Source of the DNA: Bacillota bacterium
Lineage (GTDB): Bacteria > Bacillota > Sulfobacillia > Sulfobacillales > Sulfobacillaceae
Assembly: GCA_023511625.1 (NCBI GenBank)
Contig: JAIMBD010000012.1
Location: 1-64,000 of the forward strand
Direction: 5' to 3'
DNA length: 64,000 nucleotides
Position numbers and translations under genes: made by a program. The notes beneath the pieces were generated by a model. The model had not been told where the DNA came from and did no database searches. It saw nothing but the letters and a program-made list of their open reading frames with translations. How positions within the stretch are numbered: position 1 is the stretch's first letter; each line of letters opens with the position of its first letter. Below are positions 1 to 8,666 of the stretch, in pieces.

Positions 1-73
1 GAGTAGCGCAGCTTGGTAGCGCGCCTGCTTCGGGAGCAGGAGGTCGCAGGTTCAAATCCTGTCTCTCCGACCA
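1..73 (+). tRNA. tRNA-Pro (anticodon CGG), 5' end missing
   Basis: The anticodon stem is cctgc/gcagg around the loop TTCGGGA, which gives anticodon CGG (proline, codon CCG). The T-loop is TTCAAAT, the 3' acceptor strand is CTCTCCG, then discriminator A and an encoded CCA ending at 73. Pairing that acceptor strand requires CGGAGAG at the 5' end and the window begins with GAG, so about four bases lie outside. A T-rich run follows at once (74-84), suggesting that the transcript ends there. Confidence 0.95.
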
Positions 74-168
74 TTTTTTGTTTTGGGCCACCTTTCGTCG
101 GCGGCAAGGGTTCTCAAAAGAGCCCCCGAAGGTCGGCCAGTCAGGTCAAGGCGTTGGAGGCATGGGGG

Positions 169-1986
169 TTGGACCTCTGGCATTGGCTGTTTGGTCGGCC
201 ACTGAAGTTTAGTCAATCGCAACAGGAAGAGATCACTACCTCAGAAGGACTGGCCGCCTTATCCCTCGATGCGCTGTCTTCCGTGGCCTACGGCCCGGAG
301 GCCATTGCCACGGTACTTATCACGGCCGGGGCCGGAGCCCTGCCTTTGTTGATGCCCATTACTTGGGCCATCGTGGGCCTGCTCGCCATCCTGGTAATTT
401 CCTACGCCCAGGTCATCGAGGCCTACCCCAACGGCGGGGGCGCGTATGTGGTTTCGCGCGAGAACCTGGGCGAAGGGGCAAGCCGTCTGGCCGCTGCGGC
501 CCTGGTTGTCGACTACGTGCTGACGGTGGCCGTCTCCATCGCCGCCGGCATCGCCGCGTTCACGGCCGCCTTCCCGCCGCTTGTGCCATACACGGTGCCG
601 CTGTGCCTGGCCCTGCTCGCCCTCATCACCTACCTCAACCTCCGCGGGGTGGGGGAATCGGCGCGCGCCTTCTTATTGCCCGCCTTGATCTTCATCTTTG
701 GCCTGGGGTGGGTCATCGTCCGCGGGGCGGTCCAAGTCGTGGCCCACCCCCTCCGTTTTGCCGCCCCGCCGATTGAGGCCCACACGGTGGGCGTCCTTCT
801 CATTCTCCGCGCCTTTGCCGCAGGCTGCAGCGCCTTGACCGGCGTCGAGGCCATCGCCAACGGGGTACCGCTCTTCCGCGAGCCGCGCGTGGTGCGGGCG
901 CGAAACACGGAGTGGCTGCTCGGCTTCATCTTAGGCGGCATGCTGGTCGGCCTCTCCTACCTCATGGTGCACTACCATTTGAGACCCCAGCCTGACACCA
1001 CCATGTTGAGCCAGGTGGCGATTTTCGCCGTGGGGCGGAGCTGGCTCTTTTACGTGGTGTCTTTGGCCACCACCGCCGTCCTGGGCCTCGCCGCCAACAC
1101 CTCGTTTGGAGGCCTTCCGCTCCTGGCCAGCATCCTCGCCCGCAACCACGAACTGCCGCACCTCTTTGCCATTCGCGGCGACCGCCTGGTCTACCAGTAC
1201 GGCATCGCCTGGTTGGCCGTGGCCTCGGCCCTGCTTCTCACCGCTTCGCGGGGCAACACCTTTGCCATGATTCCGCTCTACGCCATCGGGGTATTCACCG
1301 GCTTCACCCTCTCCCAGAGCGGGATGGTGGTGCACTGGGTGCGCCATCGCCCCCGCCACTGGGTGTGGAAGGCGGGTGTCAACGGGCTCGGAGCCGTCCT
1401 GACCGGCATCGCTACGCTGGTGTTTGTCTTCACCAAGTTTCTTGAGGGCGCATGGTTGGTGGTCGTTACCATCCCCACGCTCATCTGGATCTTTTACCGC
1501 GTGCGGCGGTACTACCACCGGGTAGGCATCCTGCTCGGGGTCGGGCAGCCGCCGCCGGTCCTGCACATCCCCTCTGCTGTTCGCGTCATCGTGCCCTTTT
1601 CCGCGCTCACCCGCGTCACGGTGCGGGCCCTCGAGCAGGCCCTGGCCATGAGCCACGACGTCGTGGCCCTGACGGTGTTGTTCGAGCCCGGAGCAGACCA
1701 GATGGAGCGCCAGTTGCAGGAGACCTGGGCGGCGTGGGCGCCACCGGCGCGGTTGGTGGTCCTGCGCTCGCAGTATCATTCGGTGGTTCGTCCCATCTTG
1801 CGGTTTGTGGAAAGTTTGGAACATCTGGGGGGCCAACGGGTGGTGGTGCTCATTCCCGAAGTCATCCCCACGCGCTTCGGCCAGGCCTGGCTGCATAACC
1901 AGATTGCCATGAACCTCCTGACGGCCCTGCGCCGACGCGCCGACGTGGTGGTAGGAATCGTGCCCATGCACCTGGATCCCGACTGA
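169..1986 (+). CDS. kimA: KimA (YdaO)-type high-affinity K+ transporter, APC superfamily
   Basis: Probable proton-coupled potassium importer in the cytoplasmic membrane. The 605-residue length matches Bacillus KimA. Recognisable segments are GRPLKFSQ near the N-terminus, SLDALSSVAYGPEAI in the first helix, YPNGGGAYVVSRENLG, GCSALTGVEAIANGVP and AANTSFGGLP, followed by the soluble C-terminal domain (about residues 450-605) seen in this family. I start it at TTG 169 because GGAGG at 156-160 sits 8 bp upstream; TTG 154 is an alternative. An open frame runs back into the tRNA but cannot be coding there. In Bacillus this gene is under a c-di-AMP riboswitch; here only about 95 bp separate it from the tRNA. 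Confidence 0.88.
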   Translation: MDLWHWLFGRPLKFSQSQQEEITTSEGLAALSLDALSSVAYGPEAIATVLITAGAGALPLLMPITWAIVGLLAILVISYAQVIEAYPNGGGAYVVSRENLGEGASRLAAAALVVDYVLTVAVSIAAGIAAFTAAFPPLVPYTVPLCLALLALITYLNLRGVGESARAFLLPALIFIFGLGWVIVRGAVQVVAHPLRFAAPPIEAHTVGVLLILRAFAAGCSALTGVEAIANGVPLFREPRVVRARNTEWLLGFILGGMLVGLSYLMVHYHLRPQPDTTMLSQVAIFAVGRSWLFYVVSLATTAVLGLAANTSFGGLPLLASILARNHELPHLFAIRGDRLVYQYGIAWLAVASALLLTASRGNTFAMIPLYAIGVFTGFTLSQSGMVVHWVRHRPRHWVWKAGVNGLGAVLTGIATLVFVFTKFLEGAWLVVVTIPTLIWIFYRVRRYYHRVGILLGVGQPPPVLHIPSAVRVIVPFSALTRVTVRALEQALAMSHDVVALTVLFEPGADQMERQLQETWAAWAPPARLVVLRSQYHSVVRPILRFVESLEHLGGQRVVVLIPEVIPTRFGQAWLHNQIAMNLLTALRRRADVVVGIVPMHLDPD

Positions 1987-1993
1987 CGACGCC

Positions 1994-2455
1994 TCAGATC
2001 CCGCCACCCTCCTGCCACAGAGGCGAGTCCGGGAGCACGATCGAATGGGGGAGAATTTGAAAGGCGTCGCGGGAGATGAGGTGTTGAAGGGTCAAGGTAG
2101 CCAAGGTTCCCGAAAAGCAGGTCTCGATGGCTCGCCACACCTCGGGCCGCACGCACTCCTGACAGTCCTCGCGGCTACACTCGCAGAGGTCGATGGGCCC
2201 CTGCAAGGCCTCTAAGATCTGGCGCACGGTGATCTTGGCAGGACTGTGCGCCAAGAGAAATCCGCCGTTCGACCCGCGGATGGAGCGCACCAACCCGGCC
2301 CGGCGCAGGATCATCAACAGCTGCTCGAGGTATTTGTCGCTCAACCCGAGTTTCGGCGCCATATCGCTGATGGGAACCGGTTGTCCGGGCTCAGTCTTGG
2401 CCAGGAGGGTCAAGATGCGCAGCCCCGATTTAAAGCCGGACGACAACTTGAACAT
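1994..2455 (-). CDS. Rrf2-family transcriptional regulator
   Basis: A 153-residue winged-helix regulator of the Rrf2/IscR/CymR family. The N-terminal HTH is visible (VPISDMAPKLGLSDKYLEQL, then a wing containing GSNGGFLLA). Four cysteines cluster at about residues 92-101 (LCECSREDCQEC), the region that binds an iron-sulfur cluster in IscR and NsrR; a cluster here is therefore possible but unproven. It converges with kimA (7 bp between stop codons). Its promoter overlaps the end of dapB. Targets cannot be inferred from the sequence. Confidence 0.85.
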   Translation of the reverse strand: MFKLSSGFKSGLRILTLLAKTEPGQPVPISDMAPKLGLSDKYLEQLLMILRRAGLVRSIRGSNGGFLLAHSPAKITVRQILEALQGPIDLCECSREDCQECVRPEVWRAIETCFSGTLATLTLQHLISRDAFQILPHSIVLPDSPLWQEGGGI

Positions 2456-2499
2456 GACCCACCAATCTCCTGCTTTTCCTATCGATTTTTTCGGATACT

Positions 2500-2508
2500 A
2501 TTATACCA
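2500..2508 (-). promoter_or_regulatory. extended -10 promoter of the Rrf2 gene
   Basis: Reading the minus strand, TGGTATAAT is a perfect TATAAT with a TG extension, 45 bp upstream of the Rrf2 start codon. A TTGGAG lies 20 bp upstream, too far for a good -35. The A/T-rich flank (ATACTATTATA) is also the likely place for autoregulatory Rrf2 binding. Confidence 0.6.
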
Positions 2509-2519
2509 CGCCTCCCCCC

Positions 2520-3269
2520 TCATCCCTCCAACACCTCGCCTAAATCGTCCACCACCCGTCCCTTCAGGGCGTGGATCTTGCGCACGGCCTGAAGCACGCC
2601 GGCGGCATACGCCGAGCGGTCGTGGACGTCGTGGCGCAAGGAGACGACTTGTCCACTGGCGCCGAAGACCACCGTTTGGTGCGCGACCAGCCCTGGCAAC
2701 CGAATGGAGTGAACAGGAATGTCTTTGGGATCCCGCCGCCAGGAATAGGCCAAGAGGTTGGCCATGCGCAGGGCCGTCCCCGAGGGGCGGTCCTTTTTGG
2801 CGGCGTGGTGCTCCTCGATGACCTCGGCACGGTCGAAGTAGCGGCTCACCTCCAGAGCGACCTTCTCGAGGACCCAGGCCCCGACCGAGAAATTGGCAAT
2901 CAAGGCGGCGCCCACGTTGCGCTCGACCACGAGCCTAGCGAGCTCGCTCCGCTGGGCCAGGGTAAAGCCGGTGGTCCCCACCACGATGTCCCATCCGCGC
3001 AACACGGCCGCCCGCAGCCGCTCGAAGCTCGACTCCGGTTCCGTGAAATCGACCAATACGGCGTAGGCCTGGGGAATTTCGTCGAGGCTTCCCACCACCT
3101 CTAGGTCCAGCCGCGGGTCGTTCCACAGTGCGCCGAGATGTTCGCCGCGATGCCGCAGGGCGATGGCCCCCACCAGCTCGATATCCGGCGCCTGCACCAG
3201 CTCGCGGCCCACCGCCATCCCGGTGCGGCCAGAGGCGCCCGCCAACACCACCGGAATCTTGTCGCTCAC
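2520..3269 (-). CDS. dapB: 4-hydroxy-tetrahydrodipicolinate reductase
   Basis: NAD(P)H-dependent reductase of the diaminopimelate/lysine pathway; in spore formers the pathway also feeds dipicolinate. The 249-residue protein has the N-terminal Rossmann motif GASGRTG, the hinge segment VGTTGF, and the substrate-binding and catalytic stretch EEHHAAKKDRPSGTA (about residues 150-164), where the paired histidines and the KKD..SGT motif match the family signature. The start is GTG at 3269, preceded by GAGGGG. It stands alone, with an acyl-CoA dehydrogenase gene 75 bp upstream on the same strand. Confidence 0.93.
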   Translation of the reverse strand: MSDKIPVVLAGASGRTGMAVGRELVQAPDIELVGAIALRHRGEHLGALWNDPRLDLEVVGSLDEIPQAYAVLVDFTEPESSFERLRAAVLRGWDIVVGTTGFTLAQRSELARLVVERNVGAALIANFSVGAWVLEKVALEVSRYFDRAEVIEEHHAAKKDRPSGTALRMANLLAYSWRRDPKDIPVHSIRLPGLVAHQTVVFGASGQVVSLRHDVHDRSAYAAGVLQAVRKIHALKGRVVDDLGEVLEG

Positions 3270-3344
3270 GCTCTTGCTCCCCTCGCCCTGCCCCGTTCGC
3301 GGGCGGTCGGTGGCGGGCCCAAGGGCCCACCACCGGGTTCGACA

Positions 3345-4490
3345 TTAAATACTGTCCCAGTTATAGCCGTTTATCAGTCGCGACGCAATCACCAGGCGTA
3401 GGATTTCCGACGTGCCCTCGTAGATCTCGGTGGCCTTGCTGTCGCGATAGAGCCGCTCCACACCCATCTCCCGCAGATACCCCCGGCCGCCGTGGATCTG
3501 CACCGCTTGGGCCGCGTGATAGACTGCGCGCTCGGAGGCAAACCACTTGGCCATGGCAAACAGCGGCCGCTCGGATTCCCCCAGCGGACGCCGCCGGGCT
3601 GCTTCATAGGTCAAAAGCCGCGCCGCGGCGAGGTCGCGCGCCATCTCTGCCAGTTTCCACTGCACGCCCTGAAACCCGGCGATGGGCCGACCAAATTGTC
3701 TGCGTTGGCGCGCGAAGGCCAAGCTCTGCCGCAAGGCCGCGGCCAGAATCCCCACCGCCTGCGCCGCCACCCCCACGCGCCCTCCATCTAAAAGGTCGAG
3801 GGCCATGGCATACCCCGCGCCCTCGGCCCCAAGCCGCGCCGTATCCGCCACCAACACCCCATCCAGTTGGAGATCGGCCACCGGCACCGACTCCAAGCCC
3901 AAGGTGGCGTGAGGGGGACCGAAGGTCACGCCGGCTTGGTCGCGCTCGACCACAAACGCCGTGGGGCCTGCCCCGGGCACCCGTGCAAACACCAGGTACT
4001 GGTCGTACAGCCCCCCGCCGGTGACAAACCGCTTGTGCCCGAAAAGCCGCCAGCCGCCGGCTTCGGGGACCGCCCGACAGGCGATGGCCTCGGCGTCGGA
4101 TCCGGCCTCCTCCTCCGTCAACGCAAAGCCTCCGAGCCGCCGGCCGGCGATGAGATCCGGCAGCCACGCCGCGCGTTGGGCATCGCTGCCGTAGCGCCAG
4201 ACGGCCTCCAGATGCAGGGCGTTGTGTACTTCGTACAACAGCGCCAGCGCGGCATCGCGTTCCGCCAAAGCCTCCACCACCAGGGTCTGCAGTAAAAAGG
4301 TCCGGCCACGGCCTCCCCATTCAGGCGGCACCACCAGCCCGTGGTATCCCTTCTCCCCCCACCATTCCAGCTGCCGGCGCAATGCCGCGGCGTCGTTGGC
4401 GAATGATGCGGATTGGACCGCGCTGGATTCGGCTACCAACCATCGTATGGTGCGGCGCGCGGCTTGTTCCTCCAAGGACAAACCAGACAT
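3345..4490 (-). CDS. acyl-CoA dehydrogenase
   Basis: A 381-residue FAD-dependent dehydrogenase. Family landmarks are PPEWGGRG, the FAD-binding ALTEEEAGSDAEA, KRFVTGG, RRQFGRPIAGFQGVQ, QIHGGRGYLREMGVERLYRDS and the terminal IYEGTSEILR, whose glutamate is the usual catalytic base. The ATG at 4490 has GGGGAGGAG 3 bp upstream, so I discard 28 upstream codons of open frame. The substrate cannot be told from sequence. No acyl-CoA synthetase or hydratase is next to it. Confidence 0.9.
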   Translation of the reverse strand: MSGLSLEEQAARRTIRWLVAESSAVQSASFANDAAALRRQLEWWGEKGYHGLVVPPEWGGRGRTFLLQTLVVEALAERDAALALLYEVHNALHLEAVWRYGSDAQRAAWLPDLIAGRRLGGFALTEEEAGSDAEAIACRAVPEAGGWRLFGHKRFVTGGGLYDQYLVFARVPGAGPTAFVVERDQAGVTFGPPHATLGLESVPVADLQLDGVLVADTARLGAEGAGYAMALDLLDGGRVGVAAQAVGILAAALRQSLAFARQRRQFGRPIAGFQGVQWKLAEMARDLAAARLLTYEAARRRPLGESERPLFAMAKWFASERAVYHAAQAVQIHGGRGYLREMGVERLYRDSKATEIYEGTSEILRLVIASRLINGYNWDSI

Positions 4491-4619
4491 CGCTCCTCCC
4501 CCTTGCCTTCCGGTCTCCCTACGCAAAGGACCCATGCCAAAAGGACCCGATCCCGCAACCGGATCCCTACCCATCTATTCCGGACGGCAAGGAGGCATGA
4601 GCGATGACGCGCCGGAAGG

Positions 4620-5285
4620 TCAGGCCGAGACCCCCACCTGTGGGCGGCGCACCACCAAGGACCATTCGTAGCCGAGGAAGATCAGGACCAGGGCGATAAG
4701 GTTGACCAACGGGAAGACCCAGAGCCCGAGGCCTTGCGAGGCCAGACTGCCGGCCGCGGAGGACAAGAGCGCCCCTGCCCCGATCACTGCAGGTCCCAGC
4801 GCGCGGCGGCGCCAGGCGCTCCAAAAGCACGACACCACCACCACGGCCCCGCCCACGCCGGCCGTGACACCGTACAGCAGAGCCCCCCAACCTTGAAGGA
4901 TGTGTTGCCCGGCATCCACTGCCAACCACGGGCCAGCCACCCGAAGCGGCGCGCGGACCACCCAAGCCAAGAGCGCCGCCGTAAGCGTGGCCATGCCGAT
5001 GGCAAAGCCGCGCGCCACCGGCGCTCGCCAGGCCAAGTACGCGCACCCTACGGCCATGGTGGCCACGAGTTCCGCCGAAGCCACGAGATAAGCTCGATAC
5101 CAGCCGACCGTCCACTGGCCCGGTCCCACCGTCACGGCCTCGGCCGTGAAGGCCACCGCATAGCCCAGCATCGACGCCATCCACCAGGCGCGGCTGGGCG
5201 ACGGGCGCCTGATTTGGCGGCGGGCCAAGGCGCCCCCCAGTCCCAGGGCCAGGGCAACGGCCCCAAAGAACAACCCGGCACTCAT
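4620..5285 (-). CDS. seven-helix membrane protein of unknown function, last gene of the ccm operon
   Basis: A 221-residue, strongly hydrophobic protein with about seven membrane segments and no motif that I recognise. It starts 17 bp after the ccmD-like gene on the same strand and so is probably co-transcribed with the cytochrome c maturation genes. Possible roles are in haem or quinone handling, but nothing in the sequence decides that. Confidence 0.65.
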   Translation of the reverse strand: MSAGLFFGAVALALGLGGALARRQIRRPSPSRAWWMASMLGYAVAFTAEAVTVGPGQWTVGWYRAYLVASAELVATMAVGCAYLAWRAPVARGFAIGMATLTAALLAWVVRAPLRVAGPWLAVDAGQHILQGWGALLYGVTAGVGGAVVVVSCFWSAWRRRALGPAVIGAGALLSSAAGSLASQGLGLWVFPLVNLIALVLIFLGYEWSLVVRRPQVGVSA

Positions 5286-5302
5286 GACGAGGTCCTCGCC
5301 CT

Positions 5303-5527
5303 TCAGGAGTGGCCGACTTCGCGCCCAGGGACGGTGGGGGTGACTGCCGGTGGCGCCTTCGGCGCGGCCCGCTCACCCAACTCTGCTTGCAACCGTTCGA
5401 CCTCCCGCTCGAGGTCGCGCCCCTTGCGTAGCATGCGGCCCATGAAGCCGAACATCACCACCATCAGGGCGGCGTAGGCCAAGAACAGAAACAGGAGGTA
5501 CATGCGTTCTACGGCAGACATGGTCAT
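5303..5527 (-). CDS. ccmD: CcmD-like small membrane protein
   Basis: A 74-residue protein with a single N-terminal membrane helix (YLLFLFLAYAALMVVMFGF) followed by a charged coiled-coil-like segment (KGRDLEREVERLQAELGER) and a proline-rich tail. CcmD is poorly conserved; the call rests on topology, size and the position directly after ccmC, whose stop codon it misses by a single base. In other bacteria CcmD helps release holo-CcmE from the CcmABC complex. Confidence 0.7.
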   Translation of the reverse strand: MTMSAVERMYLLFLFLAYAALMVVMFGFMGRMLRKGRDLEREVERLQAELGERAAPKAPPAVTPTVPGREVGHS

Positions 5528-5528
5528 C

Positions 5529-6218
5529 CTACCCTTCTAGCTCTTGCATGGCCAAAAACAGCCGGTTCTTGATGTCCGCCAACCCCGCCTCTGCGCGCAG
5601 AAGCCGCAGCCGGATCGCCATCCAGATGGCGAAGAGGTAGAGCAGCGCCGCCATGGAGACAAACATGGCCACGATCATGCGCGGGGCCATGGCAATCCCC
5701 TGACTGGTTATCACCACGGGATGGATGGAGTTCCACCACCGCACGGCCATGTAGTCGATGGGCACGTCGACGTAGGCCAAAATGGCCACCACAGCTGAAT
5801 ACAAGGCCCGCCGCTCGGGGTTGTCCGACCACTCCCGAAGCAACAGGTAGCCGGCGAAGATCACCCAGAGGATGACGGTGGTGGTCAGGCGCGGGTCCCA
5901 CGTCCACCAGACGCCCCAGGCGGCGCGCCCCCAGAGGATGCCGCTGACCAGCACCATGGCCGTGAATACCGTCCCGATCTCCGCCGAGGCGGCAGCCCAG
6001 CGGTCCCACGAGAGCCGACGCGTGACCAGGTAGGCGATGCTCGACACCAACGTGATGGTGTACGCCACCAGCACCACCGTGGCGGCGCCCATGTGGAAGT
6101 AGAAGATGCGCTGGCTCGGGCCGAGCTGGGCGTCGTCCGGACTCCACAAGAAGTTGAGGTAGCACGCGATCCACATCACCGGCAAAAAGGGCCACATCCA
6201 CCAGTCCCGCTTGGTCAT
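5529..6218 (-). CDS. ccmC: cytochrome c maturation protein CcmC (haem delivery to CcmE)
   Basis: A 229-residue membrane protein of the HMP (haem-handling) family with six predicted helices. The tryptophan-rich haem-interaction motif appears as WGVWWTWDPRLT, and conserved family segments include GPSQRIFYFHMG and VDVPIDYMAVRWWNSIHP, which carry the two expected histidines. I start it at ATG 6218 (MTKRDWW), immediately after ccmB; upstream open frame belongs to an overlapping reading of ccmB. Confidence 0.92.
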   Translation of the reverse strand: MTKRDWWMWPFLPVMWIACYLNFLWSPDDAQLGPSQRIFYFHMGAATVVLVAYTITLVSSIAYLVTRRLSWDRWAAASAEIGTVFTAMVLVSGILWGRAAWGVWWTWDPRLTTTVILWVIFAGYLLLREWSDNPERRALYSAVVAILAYVDVPIDYMAVRWWNSIHPVVITSQGIAMAPRMIVAMFVSMAALLYLFAIWMAIRLRLLRAEAGLADIKNRLFLAMQELEG

Positions 6219-6222
6219 TCCC

Positions 6223-6915
6223 TCACACCTCCCACAGGTAGTCGTACAGCACCAGGGGTAGGGCCAAAAAGATGACGTCGTAGGCCAAAAGCCCCTCCAG
6301 CCAGCCCCAGGGATTGCCCGGGGGGGTGGCGAGAATGGCCCGGGTGGCCTCGACGGCAGTGATGAGCACAGGAATTTCGAGCGGCACCAACAACAGCGGC
6401 AACAGCGCCTCCCCGCTGCGGACGTTGGCAGCCAGGGCCGACAAAAGCGTGCCCACGCCGACAAATCCCCACGCCCCGAGCGCCAAGGCGGCCAGGTACG
6501 CGGCCCATCGCCCGGTCCACGGCTGGTTGAGGAGGATAAAGAACAAAGGCGACGCCACCAGCTCGAGCCCGAACATAAAGCAAAAGGCCACGCTCATCTT
6601 CGCCACCACGATCCAGGTGCGCTCTCCCGGCGCCAGCATCAACCCCACCAACGCCTCCTCGGGCATCTCGTGATGGTACGTCCGTCCCACGCCCAGTATC
6701 CCCGCAAACAGGAACGCCAACCAAAGGATGCCAGAAAAGGTCTGCCGCACCTGGGAGCGGTCGGTGCCAAAGGCAAAGGCGAAGAGGAAGATGACCATCA
6801 CCACAAAGGCCAACATCCCGACCCAGGTGTCCTTGGTCCGAAGCTCCAGCAACAAATCCTTGCCTACGATGACCCAAAACTTGCGAATGAACCGATGCCT
6901 CCCTTGCTGAGCCAC
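6223..6915 (-). CDS. ccmB: haem exporter permease CcmB
   Basis: Six-helix permease partner of CcmA in the CcmABCD complex that loads haem onto CcmE. Family features include an N-terminal KDLLLELRTKDTW and the ANVRSGEALLPLLLVPLEIPVLI segment. The start is uncertain: no ATG exists near the expected N-terminus. GTG 6915 has a poor ribosome site; an ATT at 6888 has GGGAGG 9 bp upstream and would give the usual length of about 221 residues. The gene overlaps the 3' end of ccmA by 25-52 bp, which implies translational coupling. Confidence 0.87.
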   Translation of the reverse strand: MAQQGRHRFIRKFWVIVGKDLLLELRTKDTWVGMLAFVVMVIFLFAFAFGTDRSQVRQTFSGILWLAFLFAGILGVGRTYHHEMPEEALVGLMLAPGERTWIVVAKMSVAFCFMFGLELVASPLFFILLNQPWTGRWAAYLAALALGAWGFVGVGTLLSALAANVRSGEALLPLLLVPLEIPVLITAVEATRAILATPPGNPWGWLEGLLAYDVIFLALPLVLYDYLWEV

Positions 6916-7595
6916 TCCCGGTACCGCACGCGAAGCCCGTCCTCGTCGGCGGCATCCCTCGAGCCCCACCACACCAGCCGGCCCCGCATCAGGATGGCGA
7001 CGGCATCGCCCACCTTCAGGGCTTCCTCGACGCTGTGGGTAATGAGGAGCTGGGCGCCGCCTCGCCGGCGGTGTTCGGCCAGCCACCCGGTCAAGAGCTC
7101 TTGACCTTCGAGGTCGAGTCCGCTGAACGGCTCATCCAGCAACAGCAGCTCAGGATCGGAAAGCCACGCCCGCGCCAAGCTCAATCGCTGTTTCATGCCC
7201 CGGGAGAAGGTCTTGAGCGGCTCGTTGGCCGACCAGCGGAGGCCAAAGCGCTCCAATGCCGCTTCGGCCTTTACCTTGGGGCGGGAAAGGCCGTAAAGCC
7301 GCCCGTACACCATCAAGTTTTCCAAGGCCGTCAAGGCCGGGTAGAGGAAGCTCTGGTGGCCTACCAACCCCACGCGCGGATCAGACGCCGTGTGGTCAGG
7401 GGTGCCACGGCGGCCAAACCGGTACACCATCCCCCCCGAAGGCGACCACAGTCCCGCCGCCACCCGCAACAGGGTCGACTTTCCGGCCCCATTGGGGCCC
7501 AGCACTGCCAAGGCTCGGCCCGCTCCCAAGACTACGGAGACATCGCTCAACACCCAGCGCTCGCCGATGCGCTTTTGGACGTGTTGCAAGACCAA
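6864..7595 (-). CDS. ccmA: haem exporter ATP-binding protein CcmA
   Basis: A 243-residue ABC ATPase: Walker A GPNGAGKST (about residue 34), signature FSRGMKQRLSLAR, Walker B LLLLDEP and switch histidine ITHS. It powers release of haem-loaded CcmE by CcmBCD. The start is taken as TTG 7595, 8 bp after the stop of the upstream gene, with GAGGCGG before it. Its 3' end overlaps ccmB. Confidence 0.9.
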   Translation of the reverse strand: MVLQHVQKRIGERWVLSDVSVVLGAGRALAVLGPNGAGKSTLLRVAAGLWSPSGGMVYRFGRRGTPDHTASDPRVGLVGHQSFLYPALTALENLMVYGRLYGLSRPKVKAEAALERFGLRWSANEPLKTFSRGMKQRLSLARAWLSDPELLLLDEPFSGLDLEGQELLTGWLAEHRRRGGAQLLITHSVEEALKVGDAVAILMRGRLVWWGSRDAADEDGLRVRYREWLSKGGIGSFASFGSS

Positions 7596-7602
7596 GACCG
7601 CC

Positions 7603-8430
7603 TCATCTGCCTCTGTCGCCGTGCCCCCACACCTCCTTGAGCGCCGCGAACAACTCCGCCCGCAGGCGCCGCCAGTCGCCCTCTGCCACCTCGCCGCGCC
7701 GGTACCCGGCGTCGAGCTGCGCGAGCTCTGCCAACAACCGTTCCCGCACCATGCGCCGCCGCGACCACTGCCATGCCGGCCGCCAGTTCACGGCTGCCCA
7801 CACGCCAAACGCCGCCACCAGGAGCGCCGCCGCTTCGATGCCTCGCGACAGCCACGGGCTCGGCACTGGAAGCGCCACGGGCGCCGCCGACGCCGCCGAC
7901 AGCCCGGCCGCCTCGATGACCATCGAAAAGCGCTGGCCCTGGGCCAGGTTGGCCGTGGCAAACTCTTGGAAGACCGGGCTTTGGGGAATTCCGGGGATCT
8001 TGCCGTGTCCCGCCGATACCAAGGCCGGATTGAGGACCTGGGGCACGGCGAGACTTTCCGGCACCAAAAGGACCAAGGCTTGGGTGGGCAGGAAGGTAGG
8101 AATGGCGTAGGTGCCAGAGCGCCCGTTCCAGGGCACGAAGTAACGCAAGGCAAAGCTTCGCGGCGCCCCTTCCACTACCACCTCGTTGCCGGTGGCCTGA
8201 ACGGCCGACACCCCCACAGCGGCCACCTCGCGCGCCCCTGACAGCACCCCGATCTGAGCCGCCGGTGCGGGAGTCTTCATCACCACCTGCTGATACACCG
8301 CAAGCTCACCCTGCTCCGGCAGGAGCACCAGCATCTCCATCCCGACGGCTCCCCCGCCGGCGGCCAGGGCCACCGGCGCCGGGACGAGGCAGAGCATTCC
8401 GAACACCGCGGCCAAAAGCCACCGCTTCAT
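7603..8430 (-). CDS. secreted-domain membrane protein of unknown function inside the ccm operon
   Basis: A 275-residue protein with a signal peptide (MKRWLLAAVFGMLCLVPAPVALAAGG), an extracytoplasmic beta-rich domain (about 25-210), one membrane helix (about 212-232) and a charged cytoplasmic helical tail. The ATG overlaps the stop of the preceding zinc-ribbon gene (ATGA), so the two are coupled. It occupies the place where other operons have ccmG/ccmH but shows no CxxC or LRCxxC motif, so it is not a thioredoxin-like or CcmH protein. Function unknown. Confidence 0.75.
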   Translation of the reverse strand: MKRWLLAAVFGMLCLVPAPVALAAGGGAVGMEMLVLLPEQGELAVYQQVVMKTPAPAAQIGVLSGAREVAAVGVSAVQATGNEVVVEGAPRSFALRYFVPWNGRSGTYAIPTFLPTQALVLLVPESLAVPQVLNPALVSAGHGKIPGIPQSPVFQEFATANLAQGQRFSMVIEAAGLSAASAAPVALPVPSPWLSRGIEAAALLVAAFGVWAAVNWRPAWQWSRRRMVRERLLAELAQLDAGYRRGEVAEGDWRRLRAELFAALKEVWGHGDRGR

Positions 8431-8666
8431 GAGCCGACCTCCTCCAAGGCCTGGCCGCAGTGCGGGCAGAAGGCGAGATGACGGGCTTCGCGAGCTGCTC
8501 CGCAGTGGGGGCAATACCCCCGCCGGAGGGTCTCTTCGATGGCCGTTTCGATCTCCTCCCCGGCTTCGGCGACCGTGCTCCCGCCCACCGGCGAGGGCCC
8601 GCGCCACGGCAACACCACCAAGGCCACCACGGCCACCGTGAGCAGGACCGCGATGAGGGTGATCAC
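8427..8666 (-). CDS. small membrane-anchored zinc-ribbon protein in the ccm operon
   Basis: A 79-residue protein beginning at GTG 8666, which overlaps the ccmF stop (GTGA). An N-terminal helix (VITLIAVLLTVAVVALVVLP) is followed by a cytoplasmic double CxxC zinc ribbon (CPHCGAAREARHLAFCPHC). Similar small zinc ribbons occur next to ccm genes in some archaea and bacteria, but I know of no assigned function. The four cysteines might bind zinc or take part in thiol chemistry. Confidence 0.75.
   Translation of the reverse strand: MITLIAVLLTVAVVALVVLPWRGPSPVGGSTVAEAGEEIETAIEETLRRGYCPHCGAAREARHLAFCPHCGQALEEVGS

Noticed and set aside
13-168. Open frame of kimA running back into the tRNA gene.
   Set aside because: It overlaps a real tRNA; a TTG start at 169 with a well-spaced GGAGG gives the family's normal N-terminus.
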